NCBI RefSeq assembly: GCF_017948485.1
Contig: NZ_JAFFSX010000001.1
Location: forward strand, 62,001-126,000
DNA length: 64,000 bases
Direction of reading: 5' to 3'
DNA from: Streptomyces sp. GESEQ-35
GTDB lineage: Bacteria; Actinomycetota; Actinomycetes; Streptomycetales; Streptomycetaceae
The translations under genes and the position numbers were made by a program. A model generated the notes under the pieces. It was given only the letters and a program-made list of their open reading frames with translations. It had not been told where the DNA came from and did no database searches. Below, in pieces: positions 32,765 to 42,848 of this stretch (positions within the stretch are counted from its first letter, which is position 1; each line of letters starts with the position of its first letter).

Positions 32765-33634
32765 GTGAGCGAAGGCAAGCCCGAACTGGTGGCCCTGCGG
32801 TCCTTCCTGGCGGTCTACCGCTGGGGCGGAGTGGGCAAGGCGGCTGAAGCTCTGCACCTGTCCCAGCCCGCGGTCTCTTACCACCTCAAGACGATCGAGC
32901 GCGCGGCGGGCCGTCCCCTGTTCGCTCGGTCGGGGCGCGGGATCGCGCCGACGGAAGCGGGCCACAGCCTGGCCGCGAACGTCGGCGAACACATGGACGC
33001 GCTGGAGCAAGCGGTCGCGGACCTGCGACCCACCCGCACAGGCCACGGCGGCACCGTGTTCCTCGGCGCGCCTGCGGACCTGTTCTCCGCAGTCTTCGTG
33101 CCCCGGATCATCGGCCTGCTCGACGAGGGCATCCTGCTGAGGTGCCGGGCGGGCCTCTCAGATCAACTGGTCGAGGCCGTTCTGGGCGACGAGATCGACA
33201 TCGCCGTGCTCACCAAGATCGAAGGCATCCCGACCGCGAAGCTGCACCTGGTGCACTGGAAGGACGAGGACCTGGTGCTCATTGATAGGGCGGGGGCGCC
33301 CCCCTACGATCCGCGGGACACCAGCCGCCGGTTCGTCGGCTACTCGGAGTCCATGCCCATGGCCCGCCGATACTTCCGCAACTGCTGGGGCCTGGCACCG
33401 CCCACTCCGGCGCTCACGATGCCGGATATGCGCGCGGTGGTGAGCGCGGTGCAGGCGGGCGCGGGTTTGACGGTCATACCGCGGCTTGGCGTCGAGTCTG
33501 CATTGACCGAGGAGACGCTGGCGATCGTCCACACCGCACCGCGGCCAGTGCTCAACTCGCTATATCTCGCGATGCGACGCGGACGCGAGAACGTGCCGCG
33601 CTTGCGCACGGTCTTCGCCCAACTCCTCAGCTGA
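32765..33634 (+). CDS. LysR-family transcriptional regulator
   Basis: The 289-residue protein has an N-terminal winged helix-turn-helix (LRSFLAVYRWGGVGKAAEAL, HLSQPAVSYHLKTIERAAGR) and a periplasmic-binding-like effector domain (residues about 90-285). GTG 32765 is the best start, since the helix-turn-helix begins about ten residues in; the longer frame upstream overlaps the divergent gene. The 145-base gap to the amidohydrolase start likely holds its operator. Effector unknown. Confidence 0.82.
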   Translation: MSEGKPELVALRSFLAVYRWGGVGKAAEALHLSQPAVSYHLKTIERAAGRPLFARSGRGIAPTEAGHSLAANVGEHMDALEQAVADLRPTRTGHGGTVFLGAPADLFSAVFVPRIIGLLDEGILLRCRAGLSDQLVEAVLGDEIDIAVLTKIEGIPTAKLHLVHWKDEDLVLIDRAGAPPYDPRDTSRRFVGYSESMPMARRYFRNCWGLAPPTPALTMPDMRAVVSAVQAGAGLTVIPRLGVESALTEETLAIVHTAPRPVLNSLYLAMRRGRENVPRLRTVFAQLLS

Positions 33635-34324
33635 CCCGGCTACGGCCGGCCACCGACCGACGAAACTTGTTGTCCAGTAACCACTCAGCCGATTCCTGAC
33701 TGTGCGGCTTGATCTTGGCGAGTGGTTCGGTGCATCCTCGGCGGTGTCGCCAGGCCGAGGCCGGATCCTCTCCGCTGATCACGGCCACAGCGTTCTTGAC
33801 GTCGATCCTCACATCCGTCTCGGGTCGGGTCACGGGCTGAGCGGGTCGAGGAAGAGGTCTGCGTCCAGCAGGCCGGCGTCTCATGCAGGGCATCAACACC
33901 CGGGGACGTTCCTGCTGTCGAGGCTCTGCGTGCCGCACGTGGAGAAGTCGCCGAACCCGCATATCCTCACGTGGTCGCCGCCGCTGTTCCGGACGGCGGG
34001 AGTCCATCAGCTTCGCCGGCGTGATACACGCCCCGGGCCAGCGCCGCGATCGCCGCCTTCGCCGGTAAGCGGGCCGCCTGCTCGGGGCGCTCGCCGGAGC
34101 CGAAGACCGCCACCGGTGTCCGCGCAGTAGCGCCGGACCCCGCACACCGTCGCCGTGTTGCGCGAACGCTCTGGGGAGTCCGACCGCTCCGAGCCTTCCC
34201 GCCGCGCACCAAAGGCAGCCGTACCGCGCCACCGGGGCGCTACCGTCCGTGCAGCCTCAGATCCGGTCGGCGAGAAGGGCATCGCAATTCGGCCCGTCAT
34301 CGGTGGCGTTGACCTCGGTGGAAC
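33635..34324. other. 690-base gap without a supportable gene
   Basis: All six frames contain only short or shadow-like frames with poor coding character. No RNA gene, repeat or palindrome stood out. It may be a completely decayed gene. Confidence 0.4.
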
Positions 34325-34879
34325 TCAGGCGAGCCAGAGCGGCGTGTACTGGCCGAGCTGGTAGAGGACGGCGGTCGTGTCGTCGGCGGCCCACTCCTCG
34401 ACGATTTTCCTGTTCGAGAAGCGGAACACGTCGACGGCGTCCCAGCGCACCCGGCGCCCGGTGGCCGGAATCCCCAGCAGAGGCCCCAGTTGGGTCCCCT
34501 CGACCGTCAGACGCATGACGACTGTGTCGCCATCCGCGATGATGTCCTGCTCGGTCACGACCAGGTCCGGCAACCCGCCGATGATGCCCTGGAGCAGACC
34601 GGTGACGTTGCTCAGCCCGACCACGGTGCCGAGAGTTCCGCCGTGCCAGATCACCTCGGGGGCCAGGTACCTCGGGGCAAGGTCCGCCCGGTGCCCGTTG
34701 AACACCTCTCTGATGTACGCGCGGGCCAACCACGTGTTCACGTGCTCGGGTGAGGGTCGGTGTGCCTGCGCGGCCGACGGTGCCGCGGCGACCGTGGCGG
34801 CGGCCACCAGCGCGGCGCTCCCGGCGAGCACCGTCCGGCGGCCGACAGACGGGGTCTCGTTGTCACTCTGCGTGCTCAT
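34325..34879 (-). CDS. Tat-exported SnoaL-like (polyketide-cyclase fold) protein
   Basis: The 184-residue protein starts with a twin-arginine signal (VGRRTVLAGSAALVAAATVA, cleavage likely after AQA). A SnoaL/NTF2-like domain follows (YIREVFNGHRADLAPRYLAP, VIWHGG, ATGRRVRWDAVDVFRF, IVEEWAADD). The motif set is that of ester-cyclase-like SnoaL proteins. ATG 34879 follows GGAGGCGTGCA. Export is unusual for this family and shared with the amidohydrolase nearby. Function unknown. Confidence 0.75.
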   Translation of the reverse strand: MSTQSDNETPSVGRRTVLAGSAALVAAATVAAAPSAAQAHRPSPEHVNTWLARAYIREVFNGHRADLAPRYLAPEVIWHGGTLGTVVGLSNVTGLLQGIIGGLPDLVVTEQDIIADGDTVVMRLTVEGTQLGPLLGIPATGRRVRWDAVDVFRFSNRKIVEEWAADDTTAVLYQLGQYTPLWLA

Positions 34880-35372
34880 TGCACGCCTCCTTCGGATCTT
34901 GTCGACGATGGAGACCTCACCGGGCGGCGAGGCGTAGGGGAAGGCGGCGGCCTGGTGCGCCCCGGCGCACGCATCCATCGCGGTGCCGGGTGCACTCGAG
35001 GCGGACTTGGGTCACCGATGTTTGGGGGTCGCCCTGTTCATCACGTGCCTGCCGGGCCAGCAGCCGCGTCCTCCCGATGCTCGGGCCGGCCGGGCCGCGC
35101 TCGCATCCGCCAGGGGGCAGTGCAGATGGCCAGTCTCGGGCCGCCGACCCACCGACAGCGGGACATCGACCGACCGGCGTTACGGCCGGCCGCAACGCGA
35201 GGACCTCGGGGTCGTCGCGGGTGGAGACACGTTCGCATCCGTCAATGGCCATTCCTCATCGGACGGGCGGTCGGTAGCATCTGCGCCGGAGCCCGGTAAC
35301 CGGTCTCCCGGACACGGCGGTCAACCGGCTGGCGACTGGCTGCCGGCCACCACGACATTGAGCAGATGGCAG
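34880..35372. other. Divergent intergenic region with a diverged repeat
   Basis: This lies between the SnoaL-like gene and the LuxR-type regulator. It has no supported gene but includes one copy (about 35037-35152) of a sequence that recurs at 40811-40925, and it ends in the heptamer repeat at the regulator's start. Confidence 0.4.
35037..35152 (+). repeat. Diverged dispersed repeat, copy 1
   Basis: It shares a 21-base identical core (35095-35115, CCGCGCTCGCATCCGCCAGG) and patchy similarity on both sides with 40811-40925, same orientation. On the minus strand both copies read a similar peptide around PGGCERG. Confidence 0.5.
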
Positions 35373-35386
35373 ATGGCAGATGGCAG
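35362..35386 (+). repeat. Heptamer repeat (GCAGATG)x3 at the regulator start codon
   Basis: Three perfect GCAGATG units (35362-35382) are followed by GCAG. Each contains an ATG in a different frame (35366, 35373, 35380); only 35373 is in frame with the LuxR-type gene. Confidence 0.8.
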
Positions 35387-38156
35387 CGTCCGCGGGCGGC
35401 CGACAGGGCTGACGGGCCGACGCGACGAGTGCGAGGTCCTGGATGGGCTGGTGAACGCGGTCCGTGCAGGTGGGAGCCGGGTGCTGGTGGTGCGCGGCGA
35501 TCCGGGTGTGGGCAAGACGGCGTTGCTTGAGTACATGGCCGGGCAAGCCTCGGGCTGCTGGGTGGCGCGTGCCGTCGGTGTCCAGTCGGAGATGGAGCTG
35601 GCCTTCGCCGGGTTGCATCAGTTGGTGGCGCCGATGCTGGATCGCCTCGAGCGTCTGCCGGTTCCGCAGCGTGATGCGCTGCGCGTCGCGTTCGGTCTCA
35701 GCGTCGGGCCGGCGCCGGACCGGTTCTTCATCGGCCTGGCCGTGTTGGGCCTGCTCGCTGATGTGGCCGAGGAGCAGCCGCTGGTCTGCCTGGTGGATGA
35801 CGAGCAGTGGCTCGATCATGCATCGGCGCAGGTCCTCGCGTTTGTGGCGCGCCGGCTGGAGGCAGAGTCGGTCGGCTTGGTCTTTGCGGTGCGTGCGCCG
35901 AGCGACCGGCTGGCGGGGTTGTCGGAGCTGGTGGTCAAGGGCCTACGTGAGGACGATGCGTGGGCGCTGCTGGACACGGTACTCACCGCGCCGTTGGACG
36001 CGGGGGTCCGCGACCAGATCGTCGCGGAGACGCGCGGCAACCCGCTGGCGCTGTTGGAACTGCTCAGGGAGTTGACACCGGCGGAGCTGGCGGGCGGCTT
36101 CGGACTTCCTGGCGGGGGACCACTCTCGGGCAGCATCGAGGAGACCTTCGCCCGGCGCCTCGCCGCACTTCCGGCGCAGACGCGGCGCCTGGTGCAGTTG
36201 GCGGCGGCCGATCCGGTCGGCGACCCGGTCCTGGTGCGGCGAGCAGCCGGACGGCTCGGGATCCAGGCTGCAGCGGCGACGCCGGCAGCCGAGGCCGACC
36301 TGCTCGAGTTTCATGCCCGGGTGCGGTTTCGGCATCCGCTGGTGCGCTCGGCGGCCTACCGGTCGGCGACACTTCAGGAGAGGCAGGAGGTGCACCGTGC
36401 CCTGGCGGAGGCCACCGACCCCGTGTCTGATCCCGACCGCCGCGCCTGGCACCGGGCGCACGCCGCGTCCGGGCCCGATGAGGACGTCGCCGCGGAGCTG
36501 GAGCGATCGGCCGGCCGAGCGCGAGTGCGTGGTGGGCTGGCCGCGGCGGCCGCGTTCCTCGAACGCTCCGCGGAGCTGACCGGCGAACCCGGTCGCCGGT
36601 CGCAGCGCCTCCTCGCGGCTGCCCAGGCGAAGCACGACGCGGGCGCGATCGATGCGGCGCTCGGGCTGTTGGTCAGTGTTGAGGCCGGCCCGCTCGACGC
36701 GCAGTTGACCGCCCAACTGCAGCACCTACGCGGACAGATCGCCTTCGACCAGCGTCGCGCCGGCGACGCTGCTCGGCTCCTGCTGAGCGCGGCCAGGCGC
36801 CTGGAGCCGGTCGATGCCGGCGCGGCACGCGAGGCGCACCTGGCGGCACTCGGGGCCGCCATATGGGTCGGTGACCAGGACCGCCCTGGCGGCCTGCGGG
36901 AGGCGGCTGCCGCCGCATGCGCCGCACCCCGGGCCGGCGAACCGCCGCGCACGGTTGATCTGCTGCTCGACGCGTTCGCGGTGCGGTGCACCAAGGGATA
37001 CACGGCGGCCGCGCCGCTGCTGACCCGAGCACTCGAGTCGTTTGCCGCTCTGCGCCTCACCGACGACGTCGCCCGCTGGCTCTGGTCGGCGGTTCCCGCC
37101 ACCGACATCATGGCGCTGGAGCTCTGGAACGCTGAATCCTGGCACGCCCTGGCCACGCGCCAGGTCCGGTTCGCCCGCGACGCGGGTGCGCTGGTGCACC
37201 TGCCGCTCGCGCTCAACTGTCTGGCCTGGAGCAACCTGCTTGCCGGCGAGTTGACCGCAGCAGCAGCGTTGCTCGACGAAGATCGCCTGATCGCCGAGGT
37301 AACCAGAAACCCGCCGGTTGCCTACATGGAGATGATGCTCGCGGCCTGGCGCGGCCAGGACGTGCGGGCGTCCGCGCTGATCGAGGCCGCCGTGCACCAG
37401 GCCACCGCAGGCGGGCTGGGCTGGGTGGTCACCTTCGCCAACTATGCAGCTTCGGTGCTCCACAACGGCCTCGGCCGCTACGACGCCGCACGCGACGCCG
37501 CCTGGCGGGCATTCGAGGGCGACGAGGTGGGATACGGGCCGCTTGTTGTACCGGAGTTGGCCGAGGCAGCAGCGCGGACCGGTGACGTCGCGCTCGTCAA
37601 GGCCGCGCTCGAGTGGCTGTCCGAACGCACGCGGGTCACCCCGAACGACTGGTCGTTGGGGATTGAAGCCCGCATCCGCGCGCTGCTCACCGAGGGCGAC
37701 GCCGCCGAGAGTCTCTACCGCGAGTCGATCGCCCGCCTCGGCCGCACCCGGGCGCGCGTAGAACTCGCCCGTACCCACCTGCTCTACGGCGAGTGGCTGC
37801 GCCGCGAGCCCCGGCGCGCCGATGCGCGCACGGAATTGCGGACCGCGCACGAGATGCTTACGACGATGGGCGTCGAGGCGTTCGCCGAACGAGCGCGGCG
37901 CGAACTGGTGGCGACCGGTGAGACGGTCCGCAAACGCACCCAGCAGACCCGTGACGTGCTGACCGCCCAAGAGGCCCAGGTCGCGTGGCTGGCCCGCGAC
38001 GGACTGTCGAACCCGGAGATCGGCACCCGGTTGTTCATCAGCCCGCGCACGGTCCAGTACCATCTGAGCAAGGTATTCGCCAAGCTCGGCATCAGCTCGC
38101 GCAACGAACTCGACCGCGTCCTACCCAGCGCCCCTGACACCGACTCGCCGCGGTAG
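35373..38156 (+). CDS. Large ATP-binding LuxR-family regulator (LAL type)
   Basis: The protein has about 927 residues. The N-terminal AAA domain has Walker A GDPGVGKT (about residue 44) and a Walker B-like VCLVDDEQWLD. A long alpha-helical TPR-like middle follows (residues about 330-840), then a C-terminal LuxR helix-turn-helix (LTAQEAQVAWLARDGLSNPE, RTVQYHLSKVFAKLGISSRN). LAL proteins are pathway activators in actinomycetes. The frame is open to 34983, but the AAA domain starts just after ATG 35373, so I use that. Target unknown; the exported proteins on its left and the oxidoreductase on its right are candidates. Confidence 0.8.
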   Translation: MADGSVRGRPTGLTGRRDECEVLDGLVNAVRAGGSRVLVVRGDPGVGKTALLEYMAGQASGCWVARAVGVQSEMELAFAGLHQLVAPMLDRLERLPVPQRDALRVAFGLSVGPAPDRFFIGLAVLGLLADVAEEQPLVCLVDDEQWLDHASAQVLAFVARRLEAESVGLVFAVRAPSDRLAGLSELVVKGLREDDAWALLDTVLTAPLDAGVRDQIVAETRGNPLALLELLRELTPAELAGGFGLPGGGPLSGSIEETFARRLAALPAQTRRLVQLAAADPVGDPVLVRRAAGRLGIQAAAATPAAEADLLEFHARVRFRHPLVRSAAYRSATLQERQEVHRALAEATDPVSDPDRRAWHRAHAASGPDEDVAAELERSAGRARVRGGLAAAAAFLERSAELTGEPGRRSQRLLAAAQAKHDAGAIDAALGLLVSVEAGPLDAQLTAQLQHLRGQIAFDQRRAGDAARLLLSAARRLEPVDAGAAREAHLAALGAAIWVGDQDRPGGLREAAAAACAAPRAGEPPRTVDLLLDAFAVRCTKGYTAAAPLLTRALESFAALRLTDDVARWLWSAVPATDIMALELWNAESWHALATRQVRFARDAGALVHLPLALNCLAWSNLLAGELTAAAALLDEDRLIAEVTRNPPVAYMEMMLAAWRGQDVRASALIEAAVHQATAGGLGWVVTFANYAASVLHNGLGRYDAARDAAWRAFEGDEVGYGPLVVPELAEAAARTGDVALVKAALEWLSERTRVTPNDWSLGIEARIRALLTEGDAAESLYRESIARLGRTRARVELARTHLLYGEWLRREPRRADARTELRTAHEMLTTMGVEAFAERARRELVATGETVRKRTQQTRDVLTAQEAQVAWLARDGLSNPEIGTRLFISPRTVQYHLSKVFAKLGISSRNELDRVLPSAPDTDSPR

Positions 38157-38253
38157 GGGCCCGTCCGGCCAGCCGGCGACTGGCGCCGAGCACCGGCGGA
38201 CACGGCCGTGGCATGCCGGCCGGTTCGCGGTCAGGGAGCCCTGTGCGGTCGGT

Positions 38254-39225
38254 TCACACTGTGATGACGACCTTTCCCTTGGCGTGTCCTGCTTCGAAGT
38301 AGCGGAAAGCCTCGGCAACGTCGCCGAGCGGAAACGTTCGGTCGATGACCGGCGTGACACTTCCGGCCTCGAGGAACTCGCTCACCACGACAAGGTCTTC
38401 TCTGTTCCGTTGCAGCATGAAGGAGACCAACGACTGGCTCACGACCGGCGAGACCACGGCCATCTTGACCCAACCGGCCATCGGCCCCAGCCAGCGTCCC
38501 TTGCTCGGCCCTCCGACTGCCACGAGTACGCCCTTGGAAGCAAGTACGCGTCTGCGCTCGGACAGGGTCCGATTCCCCACCATGTCAACGAGCAGGTCGT
38601 AGCGCGGTCCGATTCGGGTGAAGTCCTCCTGGGTGTAGTCGATGACTTTGTCGGCGCCGATCGACCGGACCATGTCCACGTTCCGGGTGCTGCACACGCC
38701 GGTCACCTCGGCGCCGAGCGCCTTGGCGATCTGGACCGCAAACGTCCCTACACCTCCCGCCGCACCGTTGACCAAAACCTTGTGCCCCGGCTGGATGTGC
38801 CCCTTGTGGCGAACAGCCTGCAAGGCGGTCAGTGCCGCCACGGGCACGGACGCCGCCTGCTCGAACGTCAGACTGGCCGGCTTTCTCAACACCGCTGAGT
38901 CTTCGCGAACACTGACGTACTCGGCGAACGTCCCGGCGCCGCCGCCGAACACCTCGTCCCCCGGCCGGAACTTCGTGACGTTCTTGCCCACCGCCTCGAC
39001 GTACCCTGCCATGTCCATACCCAGTCCGTGGGCCTTGGGTCGGGACAGCCCGGCCTGACCGCGCATGATGTACGGCATACCCCTCATGAGCGCGAGATCC
39101 AACACGTTGGCCGAAGCCGCTCTCACTCGCACAAGTACGTCGTCGTCGCCGACGACTGGCATGTCGATGTCCGGGAGTTCGAGGACGTCCGGCGAGCCAT
39201 ACGTGTAGTAGCGAATCGCCTTCAT
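38254..39225 (-). CDS. NAD(P)-dependent quinone-oxidoreductase-type MDR enzyme
   Basis: The 323-residue medium-chain dehydrogenase/reductase has the N-terminal GroES-like fold (MKAIRYYTYGSPDVLELPDI) and the Rossmann motif VNGAAGGVGTFAVQIAKALG with the AAGGVG nucleotide site. It lacks the cysteine-rich structural zinc loop, so it is closer to quinone oxidoreductases than to zinc alcohol dehydrogenases. ATG 39225 is chosen because the family N-terminus begins exactly there. It is convergent with the LuxR-type regulator (97-base gap). Confidence 0.82.
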   Translation of the reverse strand: MKAIRYYTYGSPDVLELPDIDMPVVGDDDVLVRVRAASANVLDLALMRGMPYIMRGQAGLSRPKAHGLGMDMAGYVEAVGKNVTKFRPGDEVFGGGAGTFAEYVSVREDSAVLRKPASLTFEQAASVPVAALTALQAVRHKGHIQPGHKVLVNGAAGGVGTFAVQIAKALGAEVTGVCSTRNVDMVRSIGADKVIDYTQEDFTRIGPRYDLLVDMVGNRTLSERRRVLASKGVLVAVGGPSKGRWLGPMAGWVKMAVVSPVVSQSLVSFMLQRNREDLVVVSEFLEAGSVTPVIDRTFPLGDVAEAFRYFEAGHAKGKVVITV

Positions 39226-39467
39226 TGTGTTTCTCCACTCGCCGATTCTGGATGTCACGATGTCGATGTTGCAGACAGACGCTGCAGCGCAGCTATTGGC
39301 GAGGCGACCCGAGGTACCGGGCTGCCGAACGGATCCAGCCGCTGCCGCCGGTATTTCCGGACGGTGTGCGCGCCTGCGAGGACTCTCGCTACCCCACACC
39401 CAACGCCACACCGCGAACGCTGACCGGCTTGTCACCCGACCCGCCCAACAGCTCGCGGTCATGCCGA

Positions 39468-40596
39468 CTAGCCGCGCACTCGCAGCCGCAGAACCTCGCC
39501 CTGACCAACCACGGTGCCTTTGTTGGAGATGTAGATCGTGCCGTCAGGAGCGACCGCCACACTCATGGGCGCGACGAGACCGGCCCGGGCGAGTTCTGTG
39601 CGCGAGCCGTCAGGTTCCACCCTGATCAATGCGCCGGTCGGGTCGCCGCTCAGCAAGCCGTTGGCTGAGATCTCGAGGACAAGCAGCCTGCCCAGTTCGT
39701 CAAAGGCGATGTCGATGATGTTCGTAAAGCCCTCGGCGAAGACGGTGGGCGCGTCGCCCGGCGTGACGCGCCACACCTTCGCGCCGCCGACGGGGAACGG
39801 GAATCCGGTCAGCTGGCCGACGTACAGCGCCCTGTCGGGACCCGTCGCTACCGTGGTCGGCACGAACTGCATCGGGATGTCCGGTCCACCGAGCGGGTTC
39901 GGAGTCGGCGTCGTCGGGAAGACGGCGAGCGTGGAGATGCGACCATGCCGGTCGAGACGCAGCAGGTCATTGCCGCCCGCGTCGGTCGCCACGGCACCAT
40001 CGCTGTACGGCAGGAGGCCGTACGGATTGCTGTCCGGCCCAGTGGCGGGCTGGTCCTGATCCGGGTCGTTTGCCGCCTCGTATCCGGCCAGGTCGGCGAA
40101 GGCGCCGGAGCCCGAAGGCCCGAGCCGGATGGTCTGGCCGATCAGCGCCCCAGCGGGACCCAGTTGGGCCCGGCGCTCCGGGTCCGTGCCCAGGCCGATG
40201 GTAACGAGCGGGCCGGCCTTGGTAAGGGCGATGTCGTGCGGCCCGAAGACCTCGGACTGGTTCGGGGTCCCCAGTGACGGAAGTCCGGTAACGATTCGCT
40301 TCTGGTGGCGCCCCCAGACCGTGGTGATCGCGCCCGTGGCGCCGAGACAGAACGTCTGGCCCTGCGCGCCGGTGATGCATGGTCCCTGGCCGCCTCTGCC
40401 GGCCTCGACGACGAGCACGACTCCCCCGGACTCCACAGCCAGCCCCCCGGGGGTTGTCGAGCCCGGTGGCGACCACCGTCATGCCGTCGGTGCCGGTCCT
40501 ACTTGGGGCCGCCATCGCCGTGCTGGGTCCCGATGCGACGACGAGTCCAGCGACGGCAACGACCGCGCTGATAGACCGGAGTTTGAGCCTCACCAT
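39468..40596 (-). pseudogene. Secreted ScyD/ScyE-like beta-propeller, frameshifted in a G-run
   Basis: The first part, from ATG 40596 (AGGAGGAGATCA upstream), gives a Sec signal peptide (ISAVVAVAGLVVASGPSTAM) and GMTVVATGLDNPRG. The reading then shifts near 40450, and the rest continues in another frame: VLVVEAGRGGQGPCITG, NDLLRLDRHGRISTLAVFP, VWRVTPGDAPTVFAEGF and SVAVAPDGTIYISNKGTV. This is the ScyD/ScyE propeller family. The break falls in CCCCGGGGGG, where one G too many is enough, so it could be a sequencing error, a slippage switch or a true mutation. Otherwise full length. Confidence 0.7.
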
Positions 40597-41281
40597 TGAT
40601 CTCCTCCTGGTGTTTGTGAACCCGTTGCGCATGTATTGGCCGATATGGGCGAGAGCCAGGGCGTGCGTACGCCCTGACCGCGGCCCGCGCCGCCGACCAG
40701 TGCGACCTTGCCGTTATCTGAGTGATGGCCTGTCATATGCTGCTCGGCCTCGGGTACTGCGACGCGACCGATCCGGACCAAGTCACTGAGGTGCGCCGGG
40801 GCCGCCGGGTCCATTACGTGCCTGCGTGGCACCAGCCGAATCCCGCCGATTGTCGAACTTGTCGAGCCGCGCTCGCATCCGCCAGGGCACAGTGCAACTG
40901 GCCAGTTTCGATCCAACCGGCCCACCGGTCGAAGGCGCATCGGAGGTGCGTAGATCCGCACCAAGGGCCGGCAAAACTGGCCCAACCAACGCCCGGCACG
41001 GGCCCGCTGACACCGGCCAGGCCGGCCAGCGTGAAGAAACGGCAGTTCATACCGCCAACGCCCGGAACCGGGGTAGCGGACGGCACCACTGGCCGCTGGC
41101 AGAACCTCCCCAGCACCCTGGACCCCTACAAGCCCTAATTCGTTGGTAGCGGCACCGGCTCGGCTTCTTGGAGCACTGCCGGACTGATCGACCCGGGCTG
41201 CTGCGCGTAACGCGAGTTGAGGCCGTCTGATGCCGGACGCGTTGACACCGCCCTCGCCGGGCGTTCGATCGAGGTGTCAGC
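40597..41281. other. 685-base gap holding the second copy of the diverged repeat
   Basis: No gene is supported. The only structure I see is the repeat copy at 40811-40925. Confidence 0.4.
40811..40925 (+). repeat. Diverged dispersed repeat, copy 2
   Basis: Same orientation as 35037-35152; the 21-base identical core is at 40867-40887. Flanking identity is moderate with small indels. Confidence 0.5.
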
Positions 41282-41790
41282 ATGGTCCGCTCACCCGGCG
41301 AGGTCGTCGTCAGTGTGCGCCCGCCCACCGTGTTCGCCAATGCGTCCGACTCCGAGTGCGAGAGGTTACGCAGCCTGCTGCGGGGCCAACCGCTGCCCGC
41401 GGTGCGGGCGGTGATGGTACTACTGTCACTGCAGGGCCTGTCACCGGCGCAGATCGCCGTGCTGATGGAGTGCGACCCGGCCACGGTGGGCCGCTGGATC
41501 GGCCGCTTCAACACCGACGGTGTGGCGGGCCTTCACGATCGGCCCCGCAGCGGACGGCCCAGGCTGGGCGGCAGCCGGCTGACCGCATGGATCGCCGCGC
41601 TGCTGGAGCGGCCGCGACCGCGAAACGCCTGCGCCTGCTGCCGGCGGGGGCGGTGGTATGGGCCGCCGACGAGACTCACCTGCACCCGCTGCCCCACGTC
41701 CGCTCCAACTGGACGCTTCCCGGCCGCCGGACGCACAACCCCACTCCGGGCAAGAACCGCCAGCTGACCGTGCTGGGGGCGTTGGAGGTC
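41282..41790 (+). pseudogene. IS630-family transposase, N-terminal and internal fragments
   Basis: The first frame has the N-terminal helix-turn-helix of IS630 proteins (LSLQGLSPAQIAVLMECDPA, VGRWIGRFNTDGVAGLHDRP). Near 41610 the frame changes, and AGAVVWAADETHLHPLPHVR, with the first catalytic Asp, follows. Sequence between the two is deleted, and the C-terminus is lost at about 41790, where a GNAT remnant in the opposite direction begins. Confidence 0.7.
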
Positions 41791-41795
41791 ACCTC

Positions 41796-42053
41796 CGTCA
41801 GGTCGAGGTCGGCGAAACTGTCCTTCACGGAGGCACCAGGTGCAGTGGTGTCGATCCGGGCCGCCAGCGCGCTTCGGTCGGCGGCAGGCACCAGCGTCAC
41901 CGCGTCGGGGCAGTAGAGCGGGGTGCGAGACGGAGCGGCCCAAGCCTGTGCCGCGAACTCGCCCGTCAAGCCGTGCGACCGACTCATCGCTGCGCACCGC
42001 TCGGCGTTGTTGCGGGCGGCGGCCCGGACCAGGAGCTGCTTCGGAGTGGTCAC
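41796..42053 (-). pseudogene. GNAT-like acetyltransferase, N-terminal fragment
   Basis: From GTG 42053 about 85 residues read like the N-terminus of an actinomycete GNAT protein (TPLYCPDAVTLVPAADRSAL, ARIDTTAPGASVKDSFADLD). It runs straight into the IS630 remnant, so the acetyl-CoA-binding part is missing. Confidence 0.45.
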
Positions 42054-42074
42054 GAGCGCGGATCATGACGGCTC

Positions 42075-42543
42075 CGGTCCGGCCCGTCGAGCGGTTTTCC
42101 GCTCACTGTGCTTCTTCGAGCTGGCCACCGATCAGGTGACGATCCGCTTCGTGGAGACCGGCATGAACATCGCAAGCATCAAGTTCCTGATCCATGACCG
42201 CGGCGGCCAGTTCACCGACGCCTTCGACGCCGACGTCGGCCTGCGCGTCCTCAAAAGCCCGCCCCATGTCCCGAAAGCGAACGCACACTGCGAAGGGTCC
42301 ATCGGCACCCTGCGCCGCGAGCTCCTCGACCGGACACTCATCCTCAACGAATGGCACCTGCGCCGAACCCTCACCAGGTACCTGGAGCACTACAACGGGC
42401 ACCGGCCTCACCGCGCACTGAGCCAGCTCTGTCCATCGCAAGCTGAAGCCGGGACCTCCGCGCCCCATCGACTTCGCCGAGCACCGCCTCCACCGCACAG
42501 CGGTCCTCGGCGGACTCATTGACGAGTACCAGATCGCCAGTTG
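42075..42543 (+). pseudogene. rve-type integrase/transposase catalytic-domain fragment
   Basis: The fragment reads IKFLIHDRGGQFTDAFDADV (second catalytic Asp), VPKANAHCEGSIGTLRREL (Glu region, normally ICERxIGT) and RYLEHYNGHRPHRAL. After about 42463 the true tail (FAEHRLHRTAVLGGLIDEYQ) continues in another frame to a stop at 42543. The first catalytic Asp region is absent. This is IS481/IS3-like and degraded. Confidence 0.7.
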
Positions 42544-42848
42544 ACACCGCTACGAACCCGCAGATCAGCGGCCGAATCCCGTATTTGAGCCCTACAGGAC
42601 GCGACCAACAAGATCCGCCGGCTCGACCGGCTCGGGGACTGACCGCACCGCCGCCGAACGGCAGCAAGGGATGGGGCCAGGGGACGATCCGTCCAACTCC
42701 GCCCGAGACCCTCCGGGGAGACATCAGCGAGCACGGCTTCACAATCTCCGTCAGTTTCTGCTGCCTGGCCGTAGTTGCCAACGCTTTGGTACACGCGGGC
42801 TGCCGACGCCTCACCAGAGGCAGCTTTCCCAGACCCCCGGAAGGCCCC

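Noticed and set aside
33627..34232. A 201-codon minus-strand gene between the LysR and SnoaL-like genes
   Set aside because: Arg- and Pro-rich composition, no ribosome binding site and no recognisable segment; it looks like non-coding sequence.
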